Positions 16,256 to 23,986 of a stretch of DNA of 64,000 nt are shown here, piece by piece (within the stretch, counting starts at the first letter, position 1; each line of letters starts with the position of its first letter). A model generated the notes under the pieces. The model was given only the letters and a program-made list of their open reading frames with translations, was not told the origin of the DNA and ran no database searches. The stretch comes from Polyangium mundeleinium. GTDB taxonomy: Bacteria; Myxococcota_A; Polyangia; Polyangiales; Polyangiaceae. A program made the position numbers and the translations under genes. The stretch lies in NCBI RefSeq assembly GCF_028369105.1, contig NZ_JAQNDO010000001.1, positions 7,410,501 to 7,474,500 of the forward strand, in the 5' to 3' direction.

Positions 16256-17635
16256 TCAGAACGAGGCGGTGAGCGTGGCGCCGCCCGCGATCATGGTGCC
16301 GTCGGCCCGGTAGTCCCCCACGAAGTCGGCCGGGTTCGCCTTCTGCGTGACGCGCTCGGGCAGCACGGAGAGGGCCACGTGCGTGTCGAGGCGGAGCGCG
16401 CCGCGGAGGACGGAGAACGGCGCGTTGAGGACGACGCCCACGCCGAGGGAGATCGTGTGCCGATCGGCGTCGACGAAGTTCGTCGGGCCCTCCTGCGGCG
16501 GCACGGGCGAACGCTCGTAGGCGTACCCGGCGCGCAAGGGGATCTCGACGGCCTTGGCGGGCGCAGGGCGCCCCGAGACGCGCCGCTCGGCACCGAACGC
16601 GAGGACGTACTCGACGCCGAGGCGTGGGACGAAGCGGTCCTGGAACGCGGGCGGGACGATCACGACAGGCTTGGGATCCTCGGGCAACTCGACGCCGACG
16701 CCGGGCGGGGGCTCGGCTTCGAGGTGGGCGGAGGTCCGGGGGGTCGGGCTCTCGTAGGCCGACCAGTTCACCCAGCCGAGATCGAAGTTCGCGCGGAGGC
16801 GGGGCACGGCCTGGAAGGACAAACCGAGGACGACCTGCTGCGGCTGGAAGGCGTCGAGCGTGCGTGTTTCGAGGGTGTAGCGGAGCGGGACGTCGACGCC
16901 GGCGAAGTCGACGATGCCCTCGAGGTTCGCCTGGAGCGCGAGGTCGAGCTTGGTTTGTCCGCGGTAGGCGACGCCGAGGTAGCCGAGGCGGCCGAGTTTG
17001 ACGCGGGCGCCGGCGATGGGGTACCGGATGGAGGTGAGATCGGCGTCGACCTCGTGGGAGAGCTGCGAGTCGTAAGGCTTCAGGACGTTGGCCTCGCCGC
17101 GGATGCCGAAGCGGCCGCGCGTGGCGGCGAGGAAGGCAAGGCCGCCGCCGATTTCGAGCCACGGAAGCGGGCGGACGGCGAGGTGGACCGAGAGGAACAG
17201 GATGGTGGGCCGGTCGTTGTAGAGCTCCCAGCGCGGCGTCTCCTGGCGGAGGGCGCGGATGCGGGAGAGGCCGTTGTCGGGGATGTACGTGGCGATGCCG
17301 AACGCGAACGGGAGCGAGAGGATCTTGCCCGGCGCGACGATGCCCGCCATGAGGCCGTGGACGTCGGCGACGTCGTTGTCCTTGCCGTTGATGCGGAGGC
17401 GGTTGTCCGCGTAGAGGTAGCCGACCGAGAGCTCGAGGCCGGGCGCGGAGACGAGGCCGGCAGGGTTGTAGAAGCAGCCCGAGAAGTCCGCGGCGTCGGC
17501 GGTGACGGCCCCGGCGAGCGCGCCGGTGCGGGAGCCCATGCCGTACGTCCCGGGAGCGCTGGCCTGAGCTTCCGGCGCGGCGAGGAGCCACGCCGCGGCG
17601 AGCGCGGGCAGAAGCGAGCGTGCGTGGTTCGACAT
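16256..17635 (-). CDS. FadL/OmpP1-like outer-membrane beta-barrel protein (second of pair)
   Basis: A 459-residue predicted outer-membrane protein. Signal peptide SLLPALAAAWLLAAPEAQAS is followed by the FadL-like opening GTYGMGSRTGALAGAVTADAADFSGCFYNPAGL, given here only by position (about residues 28-60), in which the N-P-A-G motif is diagnostic. Alternating hydrophobic strands run to a C-terminal aromatic residue (LTASF), as expected for BAM-dependent barrels. The start is ATG 17635, whose A is also the last base of the upstream barrel gene's stop (TGATG). A longer open frame upstream is a shadow of that gene. Likely role: uptake of hydrophobic compounds. Confidence 0.87.
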   Translation of the reverse strand: MSNHARSLLPALAAAWLLAAPEAQASAPGTYGMGSRTGALAGAVTADAADFSGCFYNPAGLVSAPGLELSVGYLYADNRLRINGKDNDVADVHGLMAGIVAPGKILSLPFAFGIATYIPDNGLSRIRALRQETPRWELYNDRPTILFLSVHLAVRPLPWLEIGGGLAFLAATRGRFGIRGEANVLKPYDSQLSHEVDADLTSIRYPIAGARVKLGRLGYLGVAYRGQTKLDLALQANLEGIVDFAGVDVPLRYTLETRTLDAFQPQQVVLGLSFQAVPRLRANFDLGWVNWSAYESPTPRTSAHLEAEPPPGVGVELPEDPKPVVIVPPAFQDRFVPRLGVEYVLAFGAERRVSGRPAPAKAVEIPLRAGYAYERSPVPPQEGPTNFVDADRHTISLGVGVVLNAPFSVLRGALRLDTHVALSVLPERVTQKANPADFVGDYRADGTMIAGGATLTASF

Positions 17636-18936
17636 CAGAACCCGACCCCCACGGTGGCGGCGCCGGCGACGACGACGCCGCTCGTGCGCACGGAAGGAGC
17701 GCCGGGGTTGCTCGCGGGCACGTCCGCGGCCTTGTCGTTCGCGCGAGGATGGAGGACCTGCACCTGCCCGGCGAGATCGAAGCGCAGGTTCGGGAAGGGC
17801 GCGGCGAGTTCGAGCCCGTAGCCGAGGCCAAAGACGCTGCGCGTGTTGTCGTAGATGTTCGCGGCGGCCGTCTGCGGCGGCGAGGGCGAAAGCTCGAGGA
17901 AGTAGCCGGCGCGGAGCATCATCGAGACGGACGTCTTCGGCGAGAGGACCCGCTCGATGCCGAGGCGCGGGACGATCGTGTCCGCGTACCCGAGCGGCGT
18001 GGGCGTGAGGGCGCCACAAGGCTCCTCGGGCGGTGCACCCGTGGACGGGTCGATCTCCGGGCAACGGACGGTGGCCTCGGCGGGCCCGGGGTACGCCGAC
18101 CAGCGCTTGTACGTCGCGCCCGCGGTGACGCGCCACGGGCCACCGACGCGCGCGACCTCGAGCGCGATCTGCGCGGGATCGTACTGCGCGAGGCCAGAGA
18201 TGTTGAGCGGAGGCACGACGATCTGGCCGAGGTCCTTCACCTCGATGACGACGTTGAAGCGCCCGACGAGCTCGCCGCGGTAGGTGAGGCCGACGCGGTA
18301 AGCGCCGCGCTCGTAGCTCGCGCCGAGGATGGGGCCGTAACTCGCGACGAGCGTGTCTTCGACGACGGTGCCGATGCGGCCGGAGGCGTCGGTGGCGACG
18401 AGGACGGAGCCGGTGAGCGCCGCGAGCGCCGCGAAGCCGCCTCCGATCCGCACGCCATACCCGACGTCGACGCCGAGGCCGACCTGGACCGCGACGGAGG
18501 CCGTGCGATCCGCGAGGGGGAACTGCTTGGTTTCGGGAAAGAGGATGCGACCGCGGACGATGAGGTCGAAGGGCGTGAAGAAGCCGAGGCCGATGGTGAT
18601 GCGGTCCTTCAGGACACCGGCGAACGGCACGGGCAGGACGGCGCCGATGAAGCCGCCCGCGAGGTTGTCGTAGTTCAGGCGCTCGGGCGCGCGGAGGTCG
18701 AAGACCGAGCCGAGCAGGCCGATCGTGAGCTCGCGTCGATGTTCGAGGCTGAGGAGCGCGGGGTTGCTCCAGACCGACTCGAAGCCGCGGCCGAGCGCGG
18801 CGCCGGTGCCGCCCATCGCCATGGAGCGCGGGCCAAAGCCGTACACGTCCTCGGGGGAGCTCCACGCGTCGCCGGCCGGCAGCGCCGTGAGGGCGGCCGA
18901 GGCGACGGCGAGCAAGAAGGCGCGGCGGCGGGCCAT
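17635..18936 (-). CDS. FadL/OmpP1-like outer-membrane beta-barrel protein (first of pair)
   Basis: A 433-residue predicted outer-membrane barrel. Signal FLLAVASAALTALPAGDAW; then GFGPRSMAMGGTGAALGRG and SVWSNPALLSL, matching the FadL N-terminal region with its asparagine-proline motif. Strand-like repeats end in a terminal Phe (VGVGF). It shares layout with the next gene but the pair are clearly diverged paralogues. ATG 18936 has a TACCGT hexamer ending 9 bases upstream and no Shine-Dalgarno sequence, so it probably heads the three-gene leftward operon as a leaderless message. Confidence 0.87.
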   Translation of the reverse strand: MARRRAFLLAVASAALTALPAGDAWSSPEDVYGFGPRSMAMGGTGAALGRGFESVWSNPALLSLEHRRELTIGLLGSVFDLRAPERLNYDNLAGGFIGAVLPVPFAGVLKDRITIGLGFFTPFDLIVRGRILFPETKQFPLADRTASVAVQVGLGVDVGYGVRIGGGFAALAALTGSVLVATDASGRIGTVVEDTLVASYGPILGASYERGAYRVGLTYRGELVGRFNVVIEVKDLGQIVVPPLNISGLAQYDPAQIALEVARVGGPWRVTAGATYKRWSAYPGPAEATVRCPEIDPSTGAPPEEPCGALTPTPLGYADTIVPRLGIERVLSPKTSVSMMLRAGYFLELSPSPPQTAAANIYDNTRSVFGLGYGLELAAPFPNLRFDLAGQVQVLHPRANDKAADVPASNPGAPSVRTSGVVVAGAATVGVGF

Positions 18937-18945
18937 GCGCGCGCG

Positions 18946-18951
18946 ACGGTA
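18946..18951 (-). promoter_or_regulatory. Candidate -10 element (TACCGT) for the FadL-like operon
   Basis: Read on the minus strand, TACCGT ends 9 bases before ATG 18936 with no ribosome-binding site between, the same spacing as several other first genes in the window. Confidence 0.45.
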
Positions 18952-19023
18952 GACGCATGCAGGGCCGGAAGGAAGAGGGAGCGGAGGCCGCGACGCGCGG
19001 CGACGTGCGGGACGGATCGAGGC

Positions 19024-19929
19024 TCAGCGACGAACGGGTCCGCTGTCTTCCTGGGCCTCGACGAACACCTCGTCGAGCGAGTTCGCCGCGTAGGAGCGCT
19101 TCGCCCACCGGGACAAGGTCGCGCCGCTCGCGGTCGCGACGTGCGCCTGCATGGCCTCCGGGAGCTCGCCGAAGCGCTCGCGCAGGACTTCGAGGAGCAT
19201 CTCGCGGCGGCCTTCTTCACGGCCTTCTTCACGGCCCTCTTCGCGGCCCTTCTCTTCCGCGTCTTGCTTGATCGCCAGGATCTCGGGGTTGCCCTTGCGC
19301 TCGAGGGCCCGCGCGGCCTCGCGCTCCGCCACCGCGCCGTCGAGCAGCGCGCGCACCAGGATCGGCCGTATGAAGCAGGGATCCTCGATCCTCCCGTCGA
19401 GGTCGAGCGGCACGAACGTGGCCTTCTCGCGCGACCACTCGCAGATCTCGCCGCGCTTCACCCGGATCGCGAACACGCGGCGAACACCGCGCTCGATGAG
19501 GTCCTCGGCCTTCTCGCGCACCACGCCTGGCGCCTGCTCGTTCACGATCTCGAACGAGACCTCTTCGAGGTGCCGCCTCCCCGTCGCGGGATCCGTGCCG
19601 TCCCGCCGGATCGACAAATCCGTGGCGAAATTCGAGCGCTCCGAGACACGCGTGAGCAGGTCGATCGAGGCGCGATAGCCTTCGCGGACGTGCAAGCGGA
19701 TCACGGCGCCGAGGTTCGCGTGCGCGTCGCCGTGGGGCTCGAGCGCGGGCTGGGCGATGATCGTCCGGCCGCGTATCATCTCGTCGCGCGTCGTCTCCGG
19801 GACGACGACGTGCTGATCGACCGGGGGGAACCTGCGGGGCGGATCGGCCGGAGGGAACGAGAGCGCGGAGCCCCCCCGGGCGGACGGCGCGAGCATCATC
19901 GAGGGACCATCGCGCTTCGGATCCATCAT
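19024..19929 (-). CDS. Uma2-family (PD-(D/E)XK-like) putative nuclease with charged C-terminal repeat
   Basis: About 301 residues. The central part resembles Uma2 proteins: EPHGDAHANLGAVI, then FATDLSIRR, the acidic EEVSFEIVNE and EKAEDLIERGVRRVFAIRVK, in the order expected for a restriction-endonuclease-like core; the catalytic residues were not verified structurally. A charged stretch with EEGR repeated three times and an Arg/Glu-rich tail follows. ATG 19929 (MMDPKRD) is chosen because TACCCT ends 8 bases upstream; GTG 19935 and ATG 19926 are also possible. Uma2 proteins are abundant in myxobacteria and cyanobacteria and their biological role is not settled. Confidence 0.78.
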   Translation of the reverse strand: MMDPKRDGPSMMLAPSARGGSALSFPPADPPRRFPPVDQHVVVPETTRDEMIRGRTIIAQPALEPHGDAHANLGAVIRLHVREGYRASIDLLTRVSERSNFATDLSIRRDGTDPATGRRHLEEVSFEIVNEQAPGVVREKAEDLIERGVRRVFAIRVKRGEICEWSREKATFVPLDLDGRIEDPCFIRPILVRALLDGAVAEREAARALERKGNPEILAIKQDAEEKGREEGREEGREEGRREMLLEVLRERFGELPEAMQAHVATASGATLSRWAKRSYAANSLDEVFVEAQEDSGPVRR

Positions 19930-19937
19930 CAACACGC

Positions 19938-19943
19938 AGGGTA
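19938..19943 (-). promoter_or_regulatory. Candidate -10 element (TACCCT) for the Uma2-like gene
   Basis: On the minus strand TACCCT ends 8 bases before ATG 19929; this spacing, repeated elsewhere, is why that start was chosen over GTG 19935. Confidence 0.35.
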
Positions 19944-20000
19944 GCAGGATCCGCGGAGGATGGGGAGAACGAGACGAGTGCGTCCGGGGTCGCGCTCGAC

Positions 20001-20006
20001 TAGAAC
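20001..20006 (+). promoter_or_regulatory. Candidate -10 element (TAGAAC) for the rlmN-like gene
   Basis: CTAGAAC ends 9 bases before GTG 20016, identical in hexamer and gap to the gmhA upstream element; no Shine-Dalgarno sequence intervenes. Confidence 0.45.
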
Positions 20007-20015
20007 GATGCCGCC

Positions 20016-21152
20016 GTGCCCCTCGCCCTTCAGGCCCTTCTCCCCCACGAGCTCGCCCGCGTTTGCAACATCGACGTGACGGACGCGCGGCGGATCGTCT
20101 CGCTCGTGCACCGGACGGGTGGTTTGCCCGAGCGCTCGCCCGCGACGATCCGACGCGTCGCGCTCGACGCCGCCCGCGCCGCCGGACACGTCCCCACGAT
20201 CCACATCGAGAGCCGCGCCGCGAGCGCGATCGATCCGTTCGTCAAGTACGCCTTCCGCCTGCCCGACGGGGCCGTCATCGAGACCGTGCGCATCCCCCTC
20301 GAGCACCCGGGTCGCTTCTCGGTCTGCGTGTCCTCGCAGGTCGGCTGCGCGCTTGCATGCGCGTTCTGCGCGACGGGCCGCATGGGCCTCGGACGCAACC
20401 TCGAGCCGTGGGAGATCGTCGAGCAGGTGCGACGCGTGCGCGAGGAGCTCGCGCAGGACCCCCCGACAAACCTCGTCGCCGCCGGGATCCGTCCTCGCGT
20501 GCACGGCGTGCTCTTCCAGGGCATGGGCGAGCCCATGGCGAACATCGAGCGCGTGATCCACGCGATCCGCGTGATGAGCGAGCCGAGCGCGCTCGCCATC
20601 GACATGCGCAACATCACGGTGTGCACGTCGGGCTTGCCGACCGGGATCCGCACGCTCCTCCGGGAGGTCCCTGCGGTGCGGCTCGGGGTCTCGCTTGGCT
20701 CGGCGCGACCGGGGCGCAGGCGCGCGCTCATGCCCATCGAGGGCGCGCACCCGCTCGAAGAGGTGCTCGCGGCTGCGGGCGAGCACGCGCGGGCGACGGG
20801 GCGATCGCCGATGTTCGCGTACACGCTGCTCGCCGGGCAAAACGACACGGACGAGGATGCCGCGGCGCTCGCGGATCTCTGCCTCTCCTTCGCCGAGGCG
20901 CACGGGCAGAGGCCCCGGCTCAGCTTGATCCCTTACAACGCGATCGCCGACGGCACCACGCCCGATCCGTTCCAGCCATCGACGCGGCTCGAAACCTTCC
21001 GCGCGGTGTTGCTCGGGCGCGGGGTGGGCACGATCGTGCGGTATTCGGGCGGCGGCGACGTGGGGGCGGCGTGTGGTCAGCTCGCGCGGCCGCTGCAGAG
21101 GGGGGTTCGGGGGCGTAGCTCGGCTCGACCGAGCGAAGCCCCCGAGCGTTGA
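20016..21152 (+). CDS. rlmN: Radical-SAM 23S rRNA adenine C2-methyltransferase, RlmN-like
   Basis: A 378-residue RlmN/Cfr-type enzyme predicted to methylate A2503 of 23S rRNA (and tRNA A37 in E. coli RlmN). The iron-sulfur Cys are C111, C115 and C118 in CALACAFCATG; FQGMGEPMANIERV is the family's GEPL-type motif, and a late Cys in DVGAACGQLA is at the position of the second catalytic Cys. It departs from the standard sequence at VRLGVSLGSARPG, where most RlmN have VSLHA. The last 15 or so codons lie inside a 39-bp hairpin of a dispersed repeat family, so the C-terminus is repeat-derived. GTG start supported by the upstream TAGAAC. Confidence 0.82.
   Translation: MPLALQALLPHELARVCNIDVTDARRIVSLVHRTGGLPERSPATIRRVALDAARAAGHVPTIHIESRAASAIDPFVKYAFRLPDGAVIETVRIPLEHPGRFSVCVSSQVGCALACAFCATGRMGLGRNLEPWEIVEQVRRVREELAQDPPTNLVAAGIRPRVHGVLFQGMGEPMANIERVIHAIRVMSEPSALAIDMRNITVCTSGLPTGIRTLLREVPAVRLGVSLGSARPGRRRALMPIEGAHPLEEVLAAAGEHARATGRSPMFAYTLLAGQNDTDEDAAALADLCLSFAEAHGQRPRLSLIPYNAIADGTTPDPFQPSTRLETFRAVLLGRGVGTIVRYSGGGDVGAACGQLARPLQRGVRGRSSARPSEAPER
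21107..21145. repeat. Single copy of the two-tier hairpin repeat at the 3' end of the rlmN-like gene
   Basis: Outer stem TCGGGGGC (21107-21114) with GCCCCCGA (21138-21145); inner stem GCTCGG with CCGAGC around loop CTCGA. The stop codon follows at 21150. The layout matches the tandem copies at 45504-45690, but with a different, still perfectly paired inner stem. Confidence 0.8.
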
Positions 21153-21198
21153 CCAAGAGGGACGACGTCTCGCGGTGGATTCCGAACCCACGGCGCGC

Positions 21199-21204
21199 TA
21201 GCTT
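21199..21204 (+). promoter_or_regulatory. Candidate -10 element (TAGCTT) for tatB-tatC
   Basis: GCTAGCTT ends 6 bases before GTG 21211, compatible with transcription starting at or next to the start codon. Confidence 0.45.
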
Positions 21205-21210
21205 GCTCGC

Positions 21211-21759
21211 GTGTTCGGATTGAGCTTCGGTGAGATGGTCGTGGTCGTGCTCGTGGCCATCGTGGTGGTGGGCCCGCGGCACCTGCCGAGCATGATGCGG
21301 ACGGCCGGGCAGTGGGTGACGCGCATCCGCCGCATGAGCACCGACCTCCGGGCGCAGAGCGGCATCGACCAGCTCCTCCGCGAAGAAGGCATCGACCGGA
21401 GCATCCAGGAGATCCGCGCGCTCTCGAACGTGAACGTGCTCGACGGCCTGGAGAAGCTCGCCGTTCCGTCCCCCGCCGCCAAGGCCGCCACGACCTCCAC
21501 CGTGGCCGCAGCCGCGACCGTGGCGGCCGCCGCGGCGAGCGCGCCTGCGCCCCACGAAGAGCCGGTCGTCATCTTGCGCGAGCGTGAGTATCCGCAGGTC
21601 GGCTGCGACGCCTACGACGCGTTGCCCGACGACGCGGCCCCGTACGGAGAGGGAGACCTCGGCGCGCCCGAGCCCCTCGCCCACCACCCGCTGGGTGCCG
21701 TGGCGACCGACGATCCGACGAGCCGGGTCGTCACGAAGGAGCCGAGCGCGGCGTCATGA
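21211..21759 (+). CDS. tatB: Sec-independent protein translocase subunit TatB (TatA/B family)
   Basis: A 182-residue TatA/B-type protein: short periplasmic N-terminus, one membrane helix (EMVVVVLVAIVVVGPRHLP) with the family's Glu and the GP hinge, then an amphipathic helix (MMRTAGQWVTRIRRMSTDL) and a long low-complexity Ala/Pro tail. The FG-x-S-x-x-E opening (MFGLSFGEM) and length beyond 150 residues favour TatB over TatA. The stop overlaps the ATG of tatC (ATGA). No tatA is seen in the window, so it must lie elsewhere if the system has three components. The long C-terminal tail after residue 90 is poorly conserved in the family. Confidence 0.85.
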   Translation: MFGLSFGEMVVVVLVAIVVVGPRHLPSMMRTAGQWVTRIRRMSTDLRAQSGIDQLLREEGIDRSIQEIRALSNVNVLDGLEKLAVPSPAAKAATTSTVAAAATVAAAAASAPAPHEEPVVILREREYPQVGCDAYDALPDDAAPYGEGDLGAPEPLAHHPLGAVATDDPTSRVVTKEPSAAS

Positions 21760-22622
21760 GTGATTCCAAGGCGAAGGCGGTCAAGGACGCGGCGTCCGCT
21801 CCGATCGAGGAGGAGGAGGGCGCTCCCATGACGTTCTGGGAGCACCTCGACGAGTTGCGCAAGCGCCTCGTCTACTGCTTCGTCGCCTTCCTGATCTGCT
21901 GCGTGCTCACCTGGGAGTACCGCGATCCCCTGCTCGACATCATCTCGCGGCCGTTCAAGGGCGCGTGGACGGCGCAGGGCTTGGCGAACCAGGCGACCTT
22001 GCACTTCGAGTCGCCCCAGGCCGCGTTCATCGGGTACTTCCAGCTCTCGCTGCTCGGCTCGATCGTGCTCAGCGCGCCGGTCATCTTCTACCAGCTCTGG
22101 GCCTTCATCGCGCCCGGGCTCTACGCGCGCGAAAAACGCTTCGTGATCCCCTTCGTGCTCTCCGCGTCGGGGCTCTTCGCGGGCGGCTGTTACTTCGGCT
22201 GGCGTGTCGCCTTCCCCATCACGTTCAACTACTTCCTCGGCCTCGCCGGCACCGTCGGCGGCGGCCAGGGCGTGACGATCACGCCCACCGTGATGATGGG
22301 CGAGTACATCGACTTCGTGACCCGGATGCTCCTCGCGTTCGGGATCGTCTTCGAGATCCCGCTGCTCATCCTGTTCCTGTCGCTCGCGGGCATCGTTAAT
22401 TACTTGCAGCTCATCCGATTCGGACGCTGGTTCGTCCTGATCGCTTTCATCGTCGCCGCGGTCGTCACACCGCCCGACATCACGAGCCAGATCGTGATGG
22501 CCGTGCCGATGCTCATCCTCTACGTGCTCTCGATCGGACTCGCGTTCGTCTTCGGCAAGAAGCCGACGGAGGCCCAGCGCGAGGCGTACCGGAAGAGCAA
22601 AGAGAAGACGAAGACGGCCTAG
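21756..22622 (+). CDS. tatC: Sec-independent protein translocase subunit TatC
   Basis: A 288-residue polytopic membrane protein, the receptor for twin-arginine signal peptides. The cytoplasmic N-terminal motif FWEHLDELRKRL, with the Glu needed for RR binding, is at about residues 27-38; YQLWAFIAPGLYAREKR is the second family signature. Six membrane helices follow, ending in a charged KKPTEAQREAYRKSKEKTK tail. Translationally coupled to tatB by a 4-base overlap. Convergent with rlmH, with only 14 bases between stops. Confidence 0.95.
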   Translation: MSDSKAKAVKDAASAPIEEEEGAPMTFWEHLDELRKRLVYCFVAFLICCVLTWEYRDPLLDIISRPFKGAWTAQGLANQATLHFESPQAAFIGYFQLSLLGSIVLSAPVIFYQLWAFIAPGLYAREKRFVIPFVLSASGLFAGGCYFGWRVAFPITFNYFLGLAGTVGGGQGVTITPTVMMGEYIDFVTRMLLAFGIVFEIPLLILFLSLAGIVNYLQLIRFGRWFVLIAFIVAAVVTPPDITSQIVMAVPMLILYVLSIGLAFVFGKKPTEAQREAYRKSKEKTKTA

Positions 22623-22636
22623 AAAAAACGTCCCGA

Positions 22637-23074
22637 TCAGTGGGCGTACGGCTCGCCGCGCAGGATCGTCATCGCGCGGTAGATCTGCTCCACGAGCACG
22701 AGCCGCGCGAGCCTGTGCGGGAACGTGAGCGTCGACAGGCTGATCCTGTCGTGCGCGGCGCGCGACGTCTCCGGGGGGATGCCGTCGGCGCCGCCGATCA
22801 GGAACGAGACCACGCCCTTGCCGCGGGATCCGGCGCGCTCGATCGTCCGGGCGAACGAGGGGCTGTCGAGCGCGCGCCCCATGACCTCGAGCGCGATCGT
22901 CGTCGAGCCGTCCGTCTTCTTCGCGAAGAGCTCGATGAGCCGCGCGGGCGGCGCGTCCTCGAGCTCGATCTCGTCACAAGGCATGTACCGGCGCACGCGG
23001 CCGAAGTAGTCGTCGAGGGCCGCGCGGAGCGGTTTGTCCTTCACGCGGCCCACGGCGACGACGACGATACGCAT
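22637..23074 (-). CDS. rlmH: 23S rRNA (pseudouridine1915-N3)-methyltransferase
   Basis: A 145-residue SPOUT methyltransferase that modifies helix 69 of 23S rRNA. MRIVVVAVGRVKDKPL is the family's N-terminus; FLIGGADGIPPETSRAAHDRISLS carries the trefoil-knot SAM-binding motif (GGADG); and the C-terminal RLARLVLVEQIYRAMTILRGEPYAH is nearly invariant in RlmH. About 10 residues shorter than the E. coli protein. ATG 23074 is 11 bases downstream of the rsfS stop; upstream residues in the frame are a shadow of rsfS. The proA-rsfS-rlmH order is a common bacterial arrangement. Confidence 0.95.
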   Translation of the reverse strand: MRIVVVAVGRVKDKPLRAALDDYFGRVRRYMPCDEIELEDAPPARLIELFAKKTDGSTTIALEVMGRALDSPSFARTIERAGSRGKGVVSFLIGGADGIPPETSRAAHDRISLSTLTFPHRLARLVLVEQIYRAMTILRGEPYAH

Positions 23075-23085
23075 ACGATCCGGCT

Positions 23086-23952
23086 CTACTCTTCCTCGGT
23101 CCGATCCTCGACTTCGTCGTCCCCGAACCCTTCGCCCGCGTCCGCTTGCGCGCGGTTGCCCTGCAGGGCGGGTCGCGCTCCCGGCTCGCCTTCGGGCACG
23201 GCGACGCGGCTCGCGTCCATCCAGAGGCCCTCGATGTCGTAGAGCTGCCGCGCGTCCTCCTGGAAGACGTGCACGACCACGTCGCCGTAGTCGAGCAGCA
23301 CCCACGTGGCCGCGGACATGCCCTCGACCGAGATCGGCGCGATCTTCTTCTTGCCGAGCTCCTCCTCGATCCCCTGCGCGATCGAGCCAACGTGCCGATC
23401 ACTCCGGCCCGTCATGAGCACCAGGAAATCCGCGTAGTCGACGCGCCCGCGCACGTCGAGGATCTCCACGCCGAGCGCCTTCTTGTCGAGGCCGGCGACC
23501 GCCATCGCGACCGCGAGCTCGCGCGCCGGCGAGGCCGTCTCGGGCACGGGCGCCTTGCGTCCCGCCGCTCGCTTCGGGGCCGCGAGCGGCGTCTTCTTCA
23601 CGCCGGGCGCGGCCTTGCTGCGGAGCTCGCCCTCGGCCTTGCGCCGCGGCAACCCCGGGCGCTTCGTGGTCTTGGCGGCCCCGGATGCGCGCACCGCCTG
23701 CCCGCTCGCGTGCGAGGCGCGGAGCTTCGGTCGGGCCGACTTCTTCGCCGCCTTCACCGCCGCCTTCACCACGGCCGGCGCCACGTGTGTGTCCCGCTCG
23801 CCCGACGCTTCGCCCGGGTCCACGTCGCGAGGCGAGCGCGCCGCGCCCGTCTTGCTCGTCTTCGTCTTCGTCGTCGTCTTCGTCGCAGTCGTCTTGCTGC
23901 GAGCCGGCTTGGGCGACTCGCCCCCGCCGTCCGATCGCTTCTTCGTTGCCAA
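23086..23952 (-). CDS. rsfS: Ribosome silencing factor RsfS with long basic N-terminal extension
   Basis: Residues about 142-250 are a complete RsfS domain (binds ribosomal protein uL14 and blocks subunit joining): ARELAVAMAVAGLDKKALGV, DYADFLVLMTGRSDRHVGSI, WVLLDYGDVVVHVFQEDAR and LYDIEGLWMDAS. Before it lies a roughly 140-residue extension rich in Lys, Ala, Thr and Arg (for example ATKTTTKTKTSKTG), absent from typical 105-130 residue RsfS, and an acidic tail follows (FGDDEVEDRTEEE). The frame is continuous from ATG 23952, 34 bases after proA, with no better internal start. The extension resembles disordered nucleic-acid-binding tails; that function is inference. Confidence 0.9.
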   Translation of the reverse strand: MATKKRSDGGGESPKPARSKTTATKTTTKTKTSKTGAARSPRDVDPGEASGERDTHVAPAVVKAAVKAAKKSARPKLRASHASGQAVRASGAAKTTKRPGLPRRKAEGELRSKAAPGVKKTPLAAPKRAAGRKAPVPETASPARELAVAMAVAGLDKKALGVEILDVRGRVDYADFLVLMTGRSDRHVGSIAQGIEEELGKKKIAPISVEGMSAATWVLLDYGDVVVHVFQEDARQLYDIEGLWMDASRVAVPEGEPGARPALQGNRAQADAGEGFGDDEVEDRTEEE

Positions 23953-23986
23953 CGTCTACCTCACTTCGGCCTCTGACCCGGGCCGA

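Noticed and set aside
16256-19108. Single 950-codon gene on the minus strand
   Set aside because: Only its C-terminal 459 codons have a signal peptide and FadL motifs. The rest is the out-of-frame shadow of the upstream barrel gene, which has its own start and stop.
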